From NCBI RefSeq assembly GCF_015594605.1, contig NZ_JADNQT010000007.1, forward strand, positions 1 through 64,000: a stretch of 64,000 bases of DNA. Reading direction: 5' to 3'. The notes under the pieces are model-generated. The model did no database searches. It was not told the origin of the DNA and was given only the letters and a program-made list of their open reading frames with translations. The position numbers and the translations under genes are program-made. Below are positions 39,580 to 49,234 of this stretch, one piece after another. Origin of the DNA: Streptococcus sp. HF-1907. GTDB taxonomy: Bacteria; Bacillota; Bacilli; Lactobacillales; Streptococcaceae. Positions within the stretch are counted from its first letter, which is position 1. Each line of letters opens with the position of its first letter.

Positions 39580-40590
39580 ATGTTTTTAAGTCTAATGGCG
39601 GGCTTGGTAACTTTTGTGCTTACCATAGTTGCTATGCCATATTTTATCCGCTTCTACCAAGTCAAGAAAATTGGTGGACAGCAGATGCACGAAGATGTCA
39701 AGCAGCACTTGGCTAAGGCGGGAACGCCAACCATGGGAGGAACGGTCTTTCTAGTTGTTGCTGTTTTAGTCAGTCTTATCTTTAGTTTGTTTATTGCTAA
39801 AGAGGGGCACGCTCAGATGAGTGCAACTCTTGGGATTCTCTCCGTCGTTATTATCTACGGAATTATTGGTTTCTTAGATGATTTCCTAAAAATCTTTAAA
39901 CAAATCAATGAAGGATTGACACCAGGTCAAAAGATGAGTCTCCAAATTATTGCTGGTTTGATTTTCTACTTTGTCCATGTCTTGCCAAGTGGAACAGATG
40001 CCATCAATATTTTCGGTTTCCACCTTCACCTCGGTATTTTCTATGCCTTGTTCGTTTTATTCTGGGTAGTCGGATTTTCAAATGCGGTCAATTTGACAGA
40101 TGGTATCGATGGTTTAGCTTCCATTTCAGTGGCCATTAGTTTGGCAGCATATGGCGTTATTGCTTTTGTCCAAGGTCAATTTGACATCTTACTTTTGATT
40201 GTTACCATGATTGGTGCCCTCTTTGGTTTCTTCGTTTTCAACCACAAACCGGCCAAGGTCTTCATGGGTGATGTCGGCTCACTAGCCCTCGGTGCTATGT
40301 TAGCAGCAATCTCAATTGCTCTTCGCCAAGAATGGACCCTTCTTATCATTGGATTTGTTTACGTCTTTGAAACAGCCTCTGTTATGCTTCAAGTGTCTTA
40401 CTTCAAGTACACCAAGAAGAAAACAGGTGAAGGAAAACGTATTTTCCGTATGACCCCATTCCACCATCATTTGGAACTTGGAGGTCTCTCAGGAAATGGA
40501 GCTAAATGGTCTGAGTGGAAAGTTGATGCCTTCCTATGGACAGTAGGAGCAGTGCTCAGCCTTATTACCCTAGCATTTCTTTATTTGTAA
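39580..40590 (+). CDS. mraY: Phospho-N-acetylmuramoyl-pentapeptide transferase
   Basis: Makes lipid I on the membrane from UDP-MurNAc-pentapeptide and undecaprenyl phosphate. The 336-aa protein has about ten membrane segments and the marks [28 protein letters not shown] and [18 protein letters not shown], with the FHHHLE histidine triad near the end. It directly follows pbp2X. Confidence 0.96.
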   Translation: MFLSLMAGLVTFVLTIVAMPYFIRFYQVKKIGGQQMHEDVKQHLAKAGTPTMGGTVFLVVAVLVSLIFSLFIAKEGHAQMSATLGILSVVIIYGIIGFLDDFLKIFKQINEGLTPGQKMSLQIIAGLIFYFVHVLPSGTDAINIFGFHLHLGIFYALFVLFWVVGFSNAVNLTDGIDGLASISVAISLAAYGVIAFVQGQFDILLLIVTMIGALFGFFVFNHKPAKVFMGDVGSLALGAMLAAISIALRQEWTLLIIGFVYVFETASVMLQVSYFKYTKKKTGEGKRIFRMTPFHHHLELGGLSGNGAKWSEWKVDAFLWTVGAVLSLITLAFLYL

Positions 40591-40601
40591 AATAGCAGAG
40601 C

Positions 40602-40628
40602 AAAGCATGTCAGTTTGGCATGCTTTTT
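40602..40628 (+). terminator. mraY terminator
   Basis: AAAGCATG pairs with CATGCTTT around a short loop, followed by a T tract. Confidence 0.75.
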
Positions 40629-40682
40629 GTGTTAGCCAGTATTTAATGATATAATGAAGAAAACACAAATAAGGAAATAAAC

Positions 40683-42026
40683 ATGTCATTTAAAGATTTT
40701 AATTTTAAAAGCTACATCCAAGAAGCGCTTGACGAGCTGAAGTTTGTCAACCCAACGGATGTCCAACAAAAACTGATTCCAGTCGTTCGTTCAGGACGTG
40801 ACCTAGTCGGTGAATCAAAGACGGGCTCAGGGAAGACCCACACTTTCTTGCTTCCGATTTTTGAAAAAATTGACGAATCAGGCAAGGATGTTCAGGTTGT
40901 CATCACAGCGCCAAGTCGTGAATTGGCAACGCAAATTTACCAAGCAAGCAAGCAAATTGCGGACCATTCAGAGCAAGAAATTCGTGTGGTCAATTATGTG
41001 GGTGGTACCGATAAACTTCGTCAGATTGAAAAATTGAAAGCCAACCAACCCCATATCGTTATCGGAACACCTGGTCGAATCTATGACTTGGTCAAATCAG
41101 GTGACTTAGAGATTCACAAGGCTCATACCTTTGTTGTGGATGAAGCGGATATGACCCTTGATATGGGATTCTTAGATACGGTTGATAAGATTGCTGGAAC
41201 ACTTCCTAAAGATGTTCAAATCTTGGTCTTCTCAGCAACTATTCCACAAAAATTACAACCTTTCTTGAAGAAATACTTGACGAACCCAGTCATGGAAAAA
41301 ATCAAGACGTCAACAGTTATCGCTGATACCATTGATAACTGGTTGGTATCAACTAAGGGGCGTGATAAGAATGCTCAAATCCTTGCCATGTCAAAAATCT
41401 TGCAACCTTATTTGGCTATGATTTTTGTTAATACCAAGGAACGCGCCGATGAGCTCCATGCTTTCTTGTCTGCTAATGGGCTTAAGGTAGCCAAAATCCA
41501 CGGTGGTATTCCGCCACGTGAACGCAAGCGAATCATGAACCAAGTCAAGAATCTTGAGTTCGAATACATTGTAGCTACTGACTTGGCAGCGCGTGGGATT
41601 GATATTGAAGGGATAAGTCACGTTATCAACGATGCTATTCCTCAGGATTTATCATTCTTTGTGCACCGTGTCGGACGTACAGGCCGTAATGGGCTTCCGG
41701 GCACAGCCATTACGCTCTATCAACCAAGTGACGATTCTGATATCAGAGAGCTTGAGAAGATGGGCGTAGCCTTTGTGCCAAAAGTCATCAAAGATGGTGA
41801 ATTCCAAGACACTTATGACCGCGACCGTCGTGCTAATCGCGAGAAATCATATCAAAAACTGGACACAGAGATGATTGGTCTGGTTAAGAAGAAAAAGAAG
41901 AAAATCAAGCCTGGTTACAAGAAGAAAATTCAGTGGAAGGTTGACGAGAAGCGTAAACGTGAGCGCCGTGCCAGCAACCGTGCCAAGGGTCGTGCAGAAC
42001 GTAAGGCTAAGAAACAGTCCTTCTAA
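40683..42026 (+). CDS. DEAD-box RNA helicase
   Basis: ATP-dependent RNA helicase. The 447-aa protein has the Q motif around NPTDVQQKLIP, motif I SKTGSGKTHT, Ia PSRELA, motif II as VDEADM (DEAD), motif III SAT, and VI HRVGRTGRNG, then a very basic tail (KKKKKKIKPGYKKKIQ... to the end). It has its own promoter region and terminator; its place after mraY is conserved in streptococci. Likely a ribosome assembly or RNA decay helicase (CshB-like), not certain. Confidence 0.9.
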   Translation: MSFKDFNFKSYIQEALDELKFVNPTDVQQKLIPVVRSGRDLVGESKTGSGKTHTFLLPIFEKIDESGKDVQVVITAPSRELATQIYQASKQIADHSEQEIRVVNYVGGTDKLRQIEKLKANQPHIVIGTPGRIYDLVKSGDLEIHKAHTFVVDEADMTLDMGFLDTVDKIAGTLPKDVQILVFSATIPQKLQPFLKKYLTNPVMEKIKTSTVIADTIDNWLVSTKGRDKNAQILAMSKILQPYLAMIFVNTKERADELHAFLSANGLKVAKIHGGIPPRERKRIMNQVKNLEFEYIVATDLAARGIDIEGISHVINDAIPQDLSFFVHRVGRTGRNGLPGTAITLYQPSDDSDIRELEKMGVAFVPKVIKDGEFQDTYDRDRRANREKSYQKLDTEMIGLVKKKKKKIKPGYKKKIQWKVDEKRKRERRASNRAKGRAERKAKKQSF

Positions 42027-42035
42027 GCGACAAGA

Positions 42036-42062
42036 AACTCCTGAGAAATCGGGAGTTTTTTG
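42036..42062 (+). terminator. Helicase gene terminator
   Basis: AACTCC pairs with GGGAGTT, followed by TTTTTT. Confidence 0.75.
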
Positions 42063-42165
42063 GGGTGATAGCTTTTTCTTATCAAAAGATAAGGAATTGG
42101 TATTAGTCAAATCGGATAAGGGGTGCTAAACTACTAGTAACAGCAAAACTAGAGGAGATAAAGAA

Positions 42166-42984
42166 ATGAAAAGATATCAAAAATGGTTGGTAGGACTAGT
42201 GGCAGGCTTAGCGGGCTTTGCGTTTTCAGTAAATGCACAGGCTGCGAGTAAGACGACATTAACAGTAGCGACAGATTCTGATACCGCTCCTTTTACTTAC
42301 AAGAAGGATGGCAAGTTCAAAGGTTATGATATTGATGTAGTCAAAGCTATTTTTAAAGATTCAGACTATCAAGTGACCTTTAAGACAGTTCCGTTTGACA
42401 CCATTCCAACGGGAATTGATGCTGGCAAGTATGATTTTTCAGCCAACGATTACAACTACAATAAAGAGCGTGCTGAAAAATATTATTTCTCAGACCCTAT
42501 CTCTAAATCAAACTATGCCATCACTGCAGCCAAAGGGAAGAAATACACATCGCTCAATGACCTTTCAGGCAAAACAACAGAGGTCTTGTCAGGTTCAAAT
42601 TATGCTCAAATCCTAGAAAACTGGAATAAGGAAAATCCAGATAAAGCCCCAATCAAAGTCAATTACGTTTCAGGGACAACAGGGATTTCGAATCGGTTGA
42701 AAGATATTGAAAATGGTAAAATTGATTTCATTCTTTATGATGCTATTTCATCAGCTTATATTGTCAAAGACCAAGGAATGGATTTGACAGTCTCTAAGGT
42801 CAAGGACAGTCTCGGTGAATCGACAGACGGACTAGAATACCTCTTGATTCCTAAAAATGAAGATGGTAAAAAATTACAAACCTTCATTAACAAACGTATC
42901 AAAGCGCTGAAGAAAGATGGTACTCTAGCTAAATTAAGCAAGACCTATTTTGGCGGAGATTACGTTTCAAGCCTTAAAAATTAG
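42166..42984 (+). CDS. Polar amino-acid ABC transporter substrate-binding protein
   Basis: Periplasmic-binding-type protein (SBP_bac_3). The 272-aa sequence has a signal peptide ending NAQAA (about residue 27) with no lipobox, and contains no cysteine at all, so it cannot be a lipoprotein. The mature part has TVATDSDTAPFTYKKDGKFKGYDIDVVKA and the C-terminal LAKLSKTYFGGDYVS. AGAGGAGA precedes the start. A terminator separates it from the permease and ATPase genes that follow, so expression of the three parts may be unequal. Ligand probably cystine or another polar amino acid. Confidence 0.88.
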   Translation: MKRYQKWLVGLVAGLAGFAFSVNAQAASKTTLTVATDSDTAPFTYKKDGKFKGYDIDVVKAIFKDSDYQVTFKTVPFDTIPTGIDAGKYDFSANDYNYNKERAEKYYFSDPISKSNYAITAAKGKKYTSLNDLSGKTTEVLSGSNYAQILENWNKENPDKAPIKVNYVSGTTGISNRLKDIENGKIDFILYDAISSAYIVKDQGMDLTVSKVKDSLGESTDGLEYLLIPKNEDGKKLQTFINKRIKALKKDGTLAKLSKTYFGGDYVSSLKN

Positions 42985-42988
42985 AGTA

Positions 42989-43018
42989 ATAGCCTATCCT
43001 TATCAAGCGATAGGTTTT
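42989..43018 (+). terminator. Terminator between binding protein and permease
   Basis: CCTATC pairs with GATAGG, followed by TTTTCTTT. A weak or partial terminator would set a high ratio of binding protein to membrane components. Confidence 0.6.
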
Positions 43019-43111
43019 CTTTATCGGCTGATAGGATTTAAATATTTTACAAGGCAATAGAATCAGTGTTAGAATAGTGTAACGATTAAAGTTTTAGAAA
43101 AGGACCCTCGT

Positions 43112-43915
43112 ATGAACAATATTCTGTTAGCAAGTGGCTGGGACTGGTACGATAAATTTGTCGCCAATATTCCAGCTGGAAAATTATTCTCTTGGCGTGC
43201 GGTGTTTGACGCTATTCCGACCATATTACAGCATCTTCCAACTACGCTTACTTTGACTGTGGCTGGTGCTTTCTTTGGCTTGATTTTAGCTCTGCTATTT
43301 GCCATTGTCAAAATCAATCGTGTGAAGATTCTCTACCCGATTCAAGCGGTCGTTGTTTCTTTCTTGCGTGGGACACCGATTTTGGTTCAGTTGATGCTGA
43401 CCTACTACGGAATCCCCTTGTTCCTTAAATTCCTCAACCAAAAATACGGTTTGAACTGGAACATCAACGCTATTCCAGCGTCAATCTTTGCCGTGACGGC
43501 CTTTGCGCTCAATGAAGCAGCTTACACCAGTGAGACTCTTCGTGCCGCGATTCAGTCTGTTAACTCTGGGGAAATTGAAGCTGCGCGTAGCTTGGGGATG
43601 ACCTCTGCGCAAGTTTATCGTCGTGTCATTATTTCAAATGCGGCTGTTGTTGCCACACCAACTCTTATCAATGGCTTGATTGGCTTGACTAAAGGAACAT
43701 CACTTGCCTTCAACGCAGGAATTGTGGAAATGTTTGCCCAAGCTCAAATTACAGGTGGTAGTGACTACCGCTACTTTGAACGTTACATCTCAGTTGCCAT
43801 CATTTATTGGGTCATCAGTATCATCATTGAACAGGTCGGTCGCTTCATTGAAAAACGCATGGAAATTCCAATTCCAGATAACTCAGAAGCAACGCTTATG
43901 GGAGGTGTCCGTTAA
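43112..43915 (+). CDS. Amino-acid ABC transporter permease
   Basis: A 267-aa HisM/GlnP-type permease. It has the EAA loop NEAAYTSETLRAAIQSVNSGEIEAARSLGMTSAQVYRRVI (about residues 133-172) that contacts the ATPase, and about five membrane segments (first near 49-73). AAAAGGA precedes the start. The stop overlaps the ATPase start by one base (TAATG). Confidence 0.93.
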   Translation: MNNILLASGWDWYDKFVANIPAGKLFSWRAVFDAIPTILQHLPTTLTLTVAGAFFGLILALLFAIVKINRVKILYPIQAVVVSFLRGTPILVQLMLTYYGIPLFLKFLNQKYGLNWNINAIPASIFAVTAFALNEAAYTSETLRAAIQSVNSGEIEAARSLGMTSAQVYRRVIISNAAVVATPTLINGLIGLTKGTSLAFNAGIVEMFAQAQITGGSDYRYFERYISVAIIYWVISIIIEQVGRFIEKRMEIPIPDNSEATLMGGVR

Positions 43916-44664
43916 TGATTAAAATTACCAATTTAACCAAAGAATTTTCTGGTCAGAAGGTTTTAGACGGACTAAACCTTGACATCCAAAAAGGAGAAGT
44001 TGTTGCCCTTGTCGGTGCTTCAGGTGCTGGGAAATCTACCTTCCTTCGCAGTATGAATTACCTAGAAGAACCTGACGCTGGAACGATTGAAATCGACGAT
44101 TTTAAGGTTGATTTTCAAAATATCAGCAAGGATGAGATTCTGACTCTCCGCCGTAAGCTAGCCATGGTTTTCCAACAGTTCAATTTATTTGAACGTCGCA
44201 CAGCCTTGGATAATGTCAAAGAAGGTCTTAAGGTTGTCAAAAAAATCTCTGACGCAGAAGCAACTAAGATTGCCAAAGAAGAGCTAGCAAAAGTCGGTTT
44301 GGCTGACCGTGAAAATCACTACCCACGCCATTTATCAGGTGGACAAAAACAACGTGTGGCACTAGCACGCGCCCTTGCCATGAAACCAGATGTCCTTCTT
44401 CTAGATGAGCCAACATCAGCACTTGACCCAGAATTGGTTGGCGAGGTTGAAAAATCAATTGCTGACGCTGCCAAGCAAGGTCAGACCATGGTTCTAGTCA
44501 GCCATGACATGAACTTTGTTTACCAAGTAGCCGATAAAGTTCTTTTCCTTGAAAAAGGTCACATCCTTGAACAAGGAACACCGGACGAAGTTTTCAACCA
44601 TCCTAAGGAAGAACGTACCAAAGAATTTTTTGCTAGTTACAATAAATCTTACCTAAAAGACTAG
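43915..44664 (+). CDS. Amino-acid ABC transporter ATP-binding protein
   Basis: A 249-aa GlnQ-type ATPase: Walker A GASGAGKST (about 34-42), QQFNLFERRTALDNV Q-loop, signature LSGGQKQRVALARAL, Walker B VLLLDEPTSALDPE and H-loop VSHDM. Coupled to the permease upstream; together with the binding protein at 42166 it makes a full importer. Confidence 0.95.
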   Translation: MIKITNLTKEFSGQKVLDGLNLDIQKGEVVALVGASGAGKSTFLRSMNYLEEPDAGTIEIDDFKVDFQNISKDEILTLRRKLAMVFQQFNLFERRTALDNVKEGLKVVKKISDAEATKIAKEELAKVGLADRENHYPRHLSGGQKQRVALARALAMKPDVLLLDEPTSALDPELVGEVEKSIADAAKQGQTMVLVSHDMNFVYQVADKVLFLEKGHILEQGTPDEVFNHPKEERTKEFFASYNKSYLKD

Positions 44665-44679
44665 AATATTTGATATAAT

Positions 44680-44706
44680 GGAGGTTAGCTGGTCTAGCCT
44701 CTTTTT
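44680..44706 (+). terminator. ABC operon terminator
   Basis: AGGTTAG pairs with CTAGCCT, followed by CTTTTT. A TATAAT-like box lies just before it (about 44674-44681), so a short terminated RNA could also start here. Confidence 0.6.
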
Positions 44707-44760
44707 GCTAGCCTTAGAATGAAATGAAAGTGTACGTGGCTTGCCCACAACGGATTAACA

Positions 44761-44985
44761 ATGTTTTTACAAATTGCGAGTTATTATATGCAAGGTCTAG
44801 TTGCTTCTGTGATTACGGTGCTATTGATAGGAGGATTATGGACATTTTGGCGGGCGCGTCGCCACTTGGACAAGACTGTCAAGGAAAGACAAGCCTTCTT
44901 ATACGATGTCCTCATGATGAGCCTCATGACAGCACCTATCTTATCATTTGCTTTTGTAGCCATTATTTTAATGCTCAAGGCATAG
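44761..44985 (+). CDS. DUF4059 family membrane protein
   Basis: A 74-aa protein with two membrane segments (about 8-29 and 49-72) joined by a basic loop with RHLDKTVKERQAFLYDVLMM, the DUF4059 pattern found upstream of trxB in streptococci. Function unknown. The ribosome site is weak (GGA 6 bases before ATG). Confidence 0.8.
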   Translation: MFLQIASYYMQGLVASVITVLLIGGLWTFWRARRHLDKTVKERQAFLYDVLMMSLMTAPILSFAFVAIILMLKA

Positions 44986-45046
44986 TTCTTGGAAAAATGA
45001 GGACTTTGCTATACAATAGGAACATAAGCAATCAAAGGAGACAATT

Positions 45047-45967
45047 ATGTACGATACCTTAATTATCGGCTCAGGTCCTGCGGGAATGACAGCTGCGCTC
45101 TACGCTGCACGCTCAAACCTCAAAGTTGGCTTGATTGAACAAGGTGCCCCAGGTGGCCAAATGAACAACACCTCAGAAATTGAAAATTACCCAGGTTATG
45201 ATCACATCTCTGGACCTGAATTATCAATGAAAATGTACGAACCGCTTGAAAAATTCCAAGTGGAAAATATCTACGGTATCGTACAAAAAGTTGAAGATGA
45301 TGGTGAAGGCAAGGTCAAACGCGTCATCACTGAAGATGCCACTTACGAAGCTAAAACAGTCGTTGTTGCAACCGGAGCTAAAAATAGTCTGCTAGGTGTT
45401 CCAGGTGAAGAAGAATTTACTAGCCGTGGTGTTTCCTACTGTGCTGTTTGTGATGGTGCCTTCTTCCGTGACCAAGACCTTCTCGTTGTCGGTGGTGGTG
45501 ACTCCGCTGTTGAAGAAGCCATCTACCTCACTCAATTTGCAAAATCGGTGACGATTATCCACCGTCGTGACCAACTACGTGCCCAAAAGGTCATTCAAGA
45601 CCGCGCCTTTGCCAATGAAAAAATCAAATTTATTTGGGACTCTGTTGTTACAGAGATTAAGGGAGACGATGTCAAGGTTTCTGGCGTCACAATTAAAAAT
45701 GTCAAGACAGGTGAGGTGACGGAAAAATCATTTGGTGGTATTTTTATCTATGTCGGTATGAATCCTGTATCAAGCATGGTAGCTGACCTTGGTATCACTG
45801 ATGAAACTGGTTGGATTATCACAGATACTGACATGAAGACAAGCCGTCCCGGTATTTTTACAATTGGTGATGTGCGTCAAAAAGACCTCCGTCAAATCGC
45901 GACAGCTGTCGGCGAAGGAGCTATCGCTGGTCAAGGTGTTTACCAATACATCGTTGAACATTTTTAA
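45047..45967 (+). CDS. trxB: Thioredoxin reductase
   Basis: NADPH-dependent reduction of thioredoxin. The 306-aa flavoprotein has the FAD motif IIGSGPAGMTAALYAARS, the redox pair CAVC (in VSYCAVCDGAFFRD, about residues 133-136), the NADPH motif VVGGGDSAVEEAIYLT and GDVRQKDLRQIATAVGEGAIAG. AAAGGAGA precedes the start. Confidence 0.95.
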   Translation: MYDTLIIGSGPAGMTAALYAARSNLKVGLIEQGAPGGQMNNTSEIENYPGYDHISGPELSMKMYEPLEKFQVENIYGIVQKVEDDGEGKVKRVITEDATYEAKTVVVATGAKNSLLGVPGEEEFTSRGVSYCAVCDGAFFRDQDLLVVGGGDSAVEEAIYLTQFAKSVTIIHRRDQLRAQKVIQDRAFANEKIKFIWDSVVTEIKGDDVKVSGVTIKNVKTGEVTEKSFGGIFIYVGMNPVSSMVADLGITDETGWIITDTDMKTSRPGIFTIGDVRQKDLRQIATAVGEGAIAGQGVYQYIVEHF

Positions 45968-45983
45968 AATAAAATGAATGGCA

Positions 45984-46013
45984 GAAGTCGAGGAGAATAT
46001 CTTCGACTTTTTG
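45984..46013 (+). terminator. trxB terminator
   Basis: AAGTCGA and TCGACTT form a stem, followed by TTTTGTATTTT. Confidence 0.7.
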
Positions 46014-46039
46014 TATTTTATTCGCTGAAAAATAAGGAT

Positions 46040-46068
46040 TTGAAAATTTCTGAAATTAGGGATATAAT
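46040..46068 (+). promoter_or_regulatory. Amino-acid permease promoter with CodY-like box
   Basis: TTGAAA (46040-46045), 17-base spacer, TATAAT (46063-46068). AAATTTCTGAAATTA at 46044-46058 matches the CodY consensus at 12 of 15, and overlaps the -35 and spacer, a repressing position. Confidence 0.55.
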
Positions 46069-46098
46069 AGTAAAAGTTTTTATAGATTGGAGACACTT

Positions 46099-47481
46099 AT
46101 GTCTAAACAAACTCAGGGCAGTCAACAGGCGCCTGAAAACGAGAAGGTCCGTGGTCTACAGAATCGCCATGTCCAATTGATTGCGATTGCTGGAACGATT
46201 GGTACAGGTCTCTTCTTGGGTGCAGGACGTTCCATTAGTTTGACTGGTCCATCTATTATGTTGGTATATATGATTACGGGTGGTTTCATGTTCCTCATGA
46301 TGCGCGCCCTTGGAGAATTGCTCTATAGGGACCCAAATCAGCACACCTTCATTCATTTTATTGGGAAATATCTAGGGCCAGGCTATGGCTACTTTGCAGG
46401 TCTATCTTACTGGTTGTCATTGATTTTTATTGGAATGGCAGAGCTGACAGCGGTTGGAGAGTACGTTCGATTCTGGTTCCCATCCTGGCCAGCCTGGATT
46501 ATCCAAATTGTTTTCTTGGTCGTTTTAAGTATGGTTAACCTGATTGCCGTTAAACTATTTGGTGAAATGGAATTCTGGTTCGGAATGATTAAAATCGTGG
46601 CTATCGTTGGGCTGATTGTAACAGCCATCTTCATGTTGCTAACGAATTTCCAAACCAACCAAGGTGTTGTCTCATTAGCTAATATTACGGATAATTTCCA
46701 TATGTTCCCAAATGGAGCTAAGAGCTTCATCATGGCCTTCCAAATGGTATTCTTCTCTTACCTGGTTATCGAGTTTGTCGGAATTACTACTTCTGAAACA
46801 GCCAATCCTCGTAAGGTCCTGCCGAAAGCTATCAAGGACCTCCCAATCCGTATCATTATTTTTTACGTTGGTTCTTTAATTGCCATCATGTCAATCTTCC
46901 CATGGCGTCAGTTGCCAGCAGATGCGTCACCATTTGTTATGGTCTTCAAATTGGCTGGTATCAAATGGGCAGCAGCGCTAATTAACTTTGTTGTCTTGAC
47001 CTCTGCAGCTTCATCACTAAATTCAACCCTCTTCTCAACAGGTCGCCAACTCTTCCAAATGGCTAGCGAAACGCCAAATAGCTTTACCAAACGCTTTAAT
47101 TTGGACCGCTTATCACGTCAAGGTGTTCCTAGCGCAGCCATTATCACTTCAGCTATCGTTGTTGGTGCCTCAGCTTTAATCAGTGTCATTCCGGGCATCT
47201 CAGACGCCTTTGCCTTGATTACAGCATCATCATCGGGTGTTTATATTTCTATTTACGCCTTGATTATGTTGGCTCACTGGCAGTACCGTAAATCAGAAGA
47301 CTTTATGGCAGACGGCTATCTCATGCCAGCCTATAAAGTGTTGACACCTGTGACTTTGGTCTTCTTCGCTTTCGTCTTTGTAACCTTGTTCATGCAAAGT
47401 TCAACCTTGTACGGAGCTATCGGAGCAACCATTTGGGTTATCGCTTTTGGTGGTTACAGTTACTTTAAGTTTAGAAAATAG
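46099..47481 (+). CDS. Amino-acid permease (APC superfamily, CycA-like)
   Basis: A 460-aa transporter with about twelve membrane segments. The start of the first helix reads AIAGTIGTGLFLGAGRSISLTGPS, the substrate-site pattern of the AAT family, followed by MMRALGELLYRDPNQHTFIHF and GITTSETANPRKVLPKAI. Closest in pattern to D-alanine/D-serine/glycine carriers; the true substrate is uncertain. ATG 46099 has GGAG 7 bases upstream. Confidence 0.88.
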   Translation: MSKQTQGSQQAPENEKVRGLQNRHVQLIAIAGTIGTGLFLGAGRSISLTGPSIMLVYMITGGFMFLMMRALGELLYRDPNQHTFIHFIGKYLGPGYGYFAGLSYWLSLIFIGMAELTAVGEYVRFWFPSWPAWIIQIVFLVVLSMVNLIAVKLFGEMEFWFGMIKIVAIVGLIVTAIFMLLTNFQTNQGVVSLANITDNFHMFPNGAKSFIMAFQMVFFSYLVIEFVGITTSETANPRKVLPKAIKDLPIRIIIFYVGSLIAIMSIFPWRQLPADASPFVMVFKLAGIKWAAALINFVVLTSAASSLNSTLFSTGRQLFQMASETPNSFTKRFNLDRLSRQGVPSAAIITSAIVVGASALISVIPGISDAFALITASSSGVYISIYALIMLAHWQYRKSEDFMADGYLMPAYKVLTPVTLVFFAFVFVTLFMQSSTLYGAIGATIWVIAFGGYSYFKFRK

Positions 47482-47490
47482 GACCTTTAG

Positions 47491-47515
47491 GAAACTCTTC
47501 GGAGTTTCTTTTTTT
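47491..47515 (+). terminator. Permease terminator with TTCG tetraloop
   Basis: GAAACTC-TTCG-GAGTTTC followed by TTTTTTT. Confidence 0.8.
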
Positions 47516-47574
47516 GTTAGCAATAGCAGAGCTTTTTTAGAAGAATCCTCTAAGAAAGTTTTCGGAAAAAGATT

Positions 47575-47754
47575 GCACGAAACGTTACAAAGTGAGGTTC
47601 TTTGAGACGTTTTGTGCTATAATGATAGACAAGTAGCGTCGGAACCAAGGTTTGACGCTGACGGTACTGTTAGTTTGAAACAGATTTTCCAACTTGTTTC
47701 ACACACTCAATCATAAGAATTATCATTAGAGGTTAAGAAGCTTGGCTTAGCCTC
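47575..47754 (+). promoter_or_regulatory. pncB control region: nested palindrome, promoter, structured leader
   Basis: GCACGAAACG (47575-47584) pairs with CGTTTTGTGC (47608-47617), and inside it CAAAG pairs with CTTTG; the whole covers the -35 region. TGC-TATAAT (47615-47623) is an extended -10. The leader of about 147 bases then has three hairpins: 47635-47640/47654-47659, 47676-47682/47695-47701 and 47729-47737/47746-47754. None is a terminator. I do not recognise a known NiaR or NrtR site or a known riboswitch. Confidence 0.55.
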
Positions 47755-47776
47755 AGCATCACAAAGGAGTAGTCCC

Positions 47777-49234
47777 ATGTTTAGAGACGACAGTTTGACC
47801 CTACATACGGATTTGTACCAAATTAACATGATGCAAGTCTATTTTGACCAAGGCATTCATAATAAAAATGCCGTGTTTGAAGTGTATTTCCGCAAGGAGC
47901 CTTTTGAAAATGGCTATGCCGTTTTTGCTGGTTTAGAAAGAATTGTTGGTTATCTGGAGCAGTTGCGTTTTTCAGAGACAGATTTGGTTTATTTGGAAAG
48001 TCTAGGCTATCCAGAGAATTTTCTAGATTATCTTAAAAATCTTAAAATGGAATTGAGTGTCCGCTCAGCTCGTGAAGGAGATTTGGTATTTGCCAACGAA
48101 CCGATTGTTCAGATTGAAGGACCGCTCGCGCAATGTCAGTTGGTTGAAACAGCTATCTTGAACATCGTCAATTATCAAACATTGGTAGCGACCAAAGCCG
48201 CTCGTATCCGTTCTGTGATTGATGATGATCCCTTCATGGAATTTGGAACACGTCGTGCTCAAGAATTAGATGCTGCTGTCTGGGGAACACGCGCAGCTGT
48301 TATCGGCGGAGCAAACGGGACAAGCAATGTTCGTGCAGGCAAACTCTTTGATATTCCTGTTCTTGGAACGCATGCCCATGCCCTTGTTCAAACCTATGGT
48401 GACGACTACGAAGCTTTCAAAGCCTATGCTCAAACCCATAAAGACTGCGTTTTCTTGGTGGATACCTATGATACGCTTCGTGTCGGTGTACCAAATGCTA
48501 TTCGCGTTGCAAAAGAAATGGGTGATAAGATTAACTTCATCGGTGTGCGTTTAGATTCGGGTGACCTTGCTTATCTTTCCAAGAAAGTGCGTAAACAATT
48601 GGACGCCGCAGGCTACCCAGATGCCAAAATCTACGCTTCAAATGACCTTGATGAAACAACCATCCTCAACCTCAAGATGCAAAAAGCTAAAATCGATGTT
48701 TGGGGTGTCGGGACTAAGTTGATTACGGCTTATGACCAGCCAGCTCTTGGTGCTGTCTATAAAATTGTTTCAATCGAAGATGACAATGGTCAAATGCGTG
48801 ACACCATCAAGCTTTCAAACAATGCTGAAAAAGTCTCTACGCCTGGTAAGAAGCAAGTATGGCGCATCACCAGTTGCGAAAAAGGGAAGTCAGAAGGAGA
48901 CTACATCACCTTCTCTGATACCGATGTCACCGCCTTGGATGAAATTGAAATGTTCCACCCAACCTACACTTACATCAATAAGACCGTTCGTAACTTTGAT
49001 GCAATCCCACTCTTGGTTGATATTTATGATAAGGGGGAGCTTGTCTATGAGCTTCCAAGCCTTCAAGAAATCAAAGCTTATGCTCGCAAGGAATTTGACA
49101 AACTTTGGGATGAATACAAGCGTGTCTTAAATCCGCAAGATTATCCAGTCGATTTGGCACGTGATGTTTGGCAAAATAAAATGGACCTTATCGACCGTAT
49201 CCGTAAAGAAGCGAATGCAAAAGGGGTAAACTAA
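47777..49234 (+). CDS. pncB: Nicotinate phosphoribosyltransferase
   Basis: Makes nicotinate mononucleotide from nicotinate and PRPP, the salvage route to NAD. The 485-aa protein opens [21 protein letters not shown], with [31 protein letters not shown] (catalytic histidine region replaced as usual in this type by downstream [11 protein letters not shown]) and [21 protein letters not shown] precedes the start. Its stop overlaps nadE by one base (TAATG). Confidence 0.95.
   Translation: MFRDDSLTLHTDLYQINMMQVYFDQGIHNKNAVFEVYFRKEPFENGYAVFAGLERIVGYLEQLRFSETDLVYLESLGYPENFLDYLKNLKMELSVRSAREGDLVFANEPIVQIEGPLAQCQLVETAILNIVNYQTLVATKAARIRSVIDDDPFMEFGTRRAQELDAAVWGTRAAVIGGANGTSNVRAGKLFDIPVLGTHAHALVQTYGDDYEAFKAYAQTHKDCVFLVDTYDTLRVGVPNAIRVAKEMGDKINFIGVRLDSGDLAYLSKKVRKQLDAAGYPDAKIYASNDLDETTILNLKMQKAKIDVWGVGTKLITAYDQPALGAVYKIVSIEDDNGQMRDTIKLSNNAEKVSTPGKKQVWRITSCEKGKSEGDYITFSDTDVTALDEIEMFHPTYTYINKTVRNFDAIPLLVDIYDKGELVYELPSLQEIKAYARKEFDKLWDEYKRVLNPQDYPVDLARDVWQNKMDLIDRIRKEANAKGVN

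Noticed and set aside
44724..45062. 112-codon frame overlapping the DUF4059 gene
   Set aside because: It is a shifted-frame shadow of DUF4059 and runs into trxB; the DUF4059 frame has the proper membrane-protein pattern.
47635..47754. Known NAD riboswitch or NiaR site before pncB
   Set aside because: I could not match the leader to any consensus I recall, so it is reported only as structured, not as a named element.
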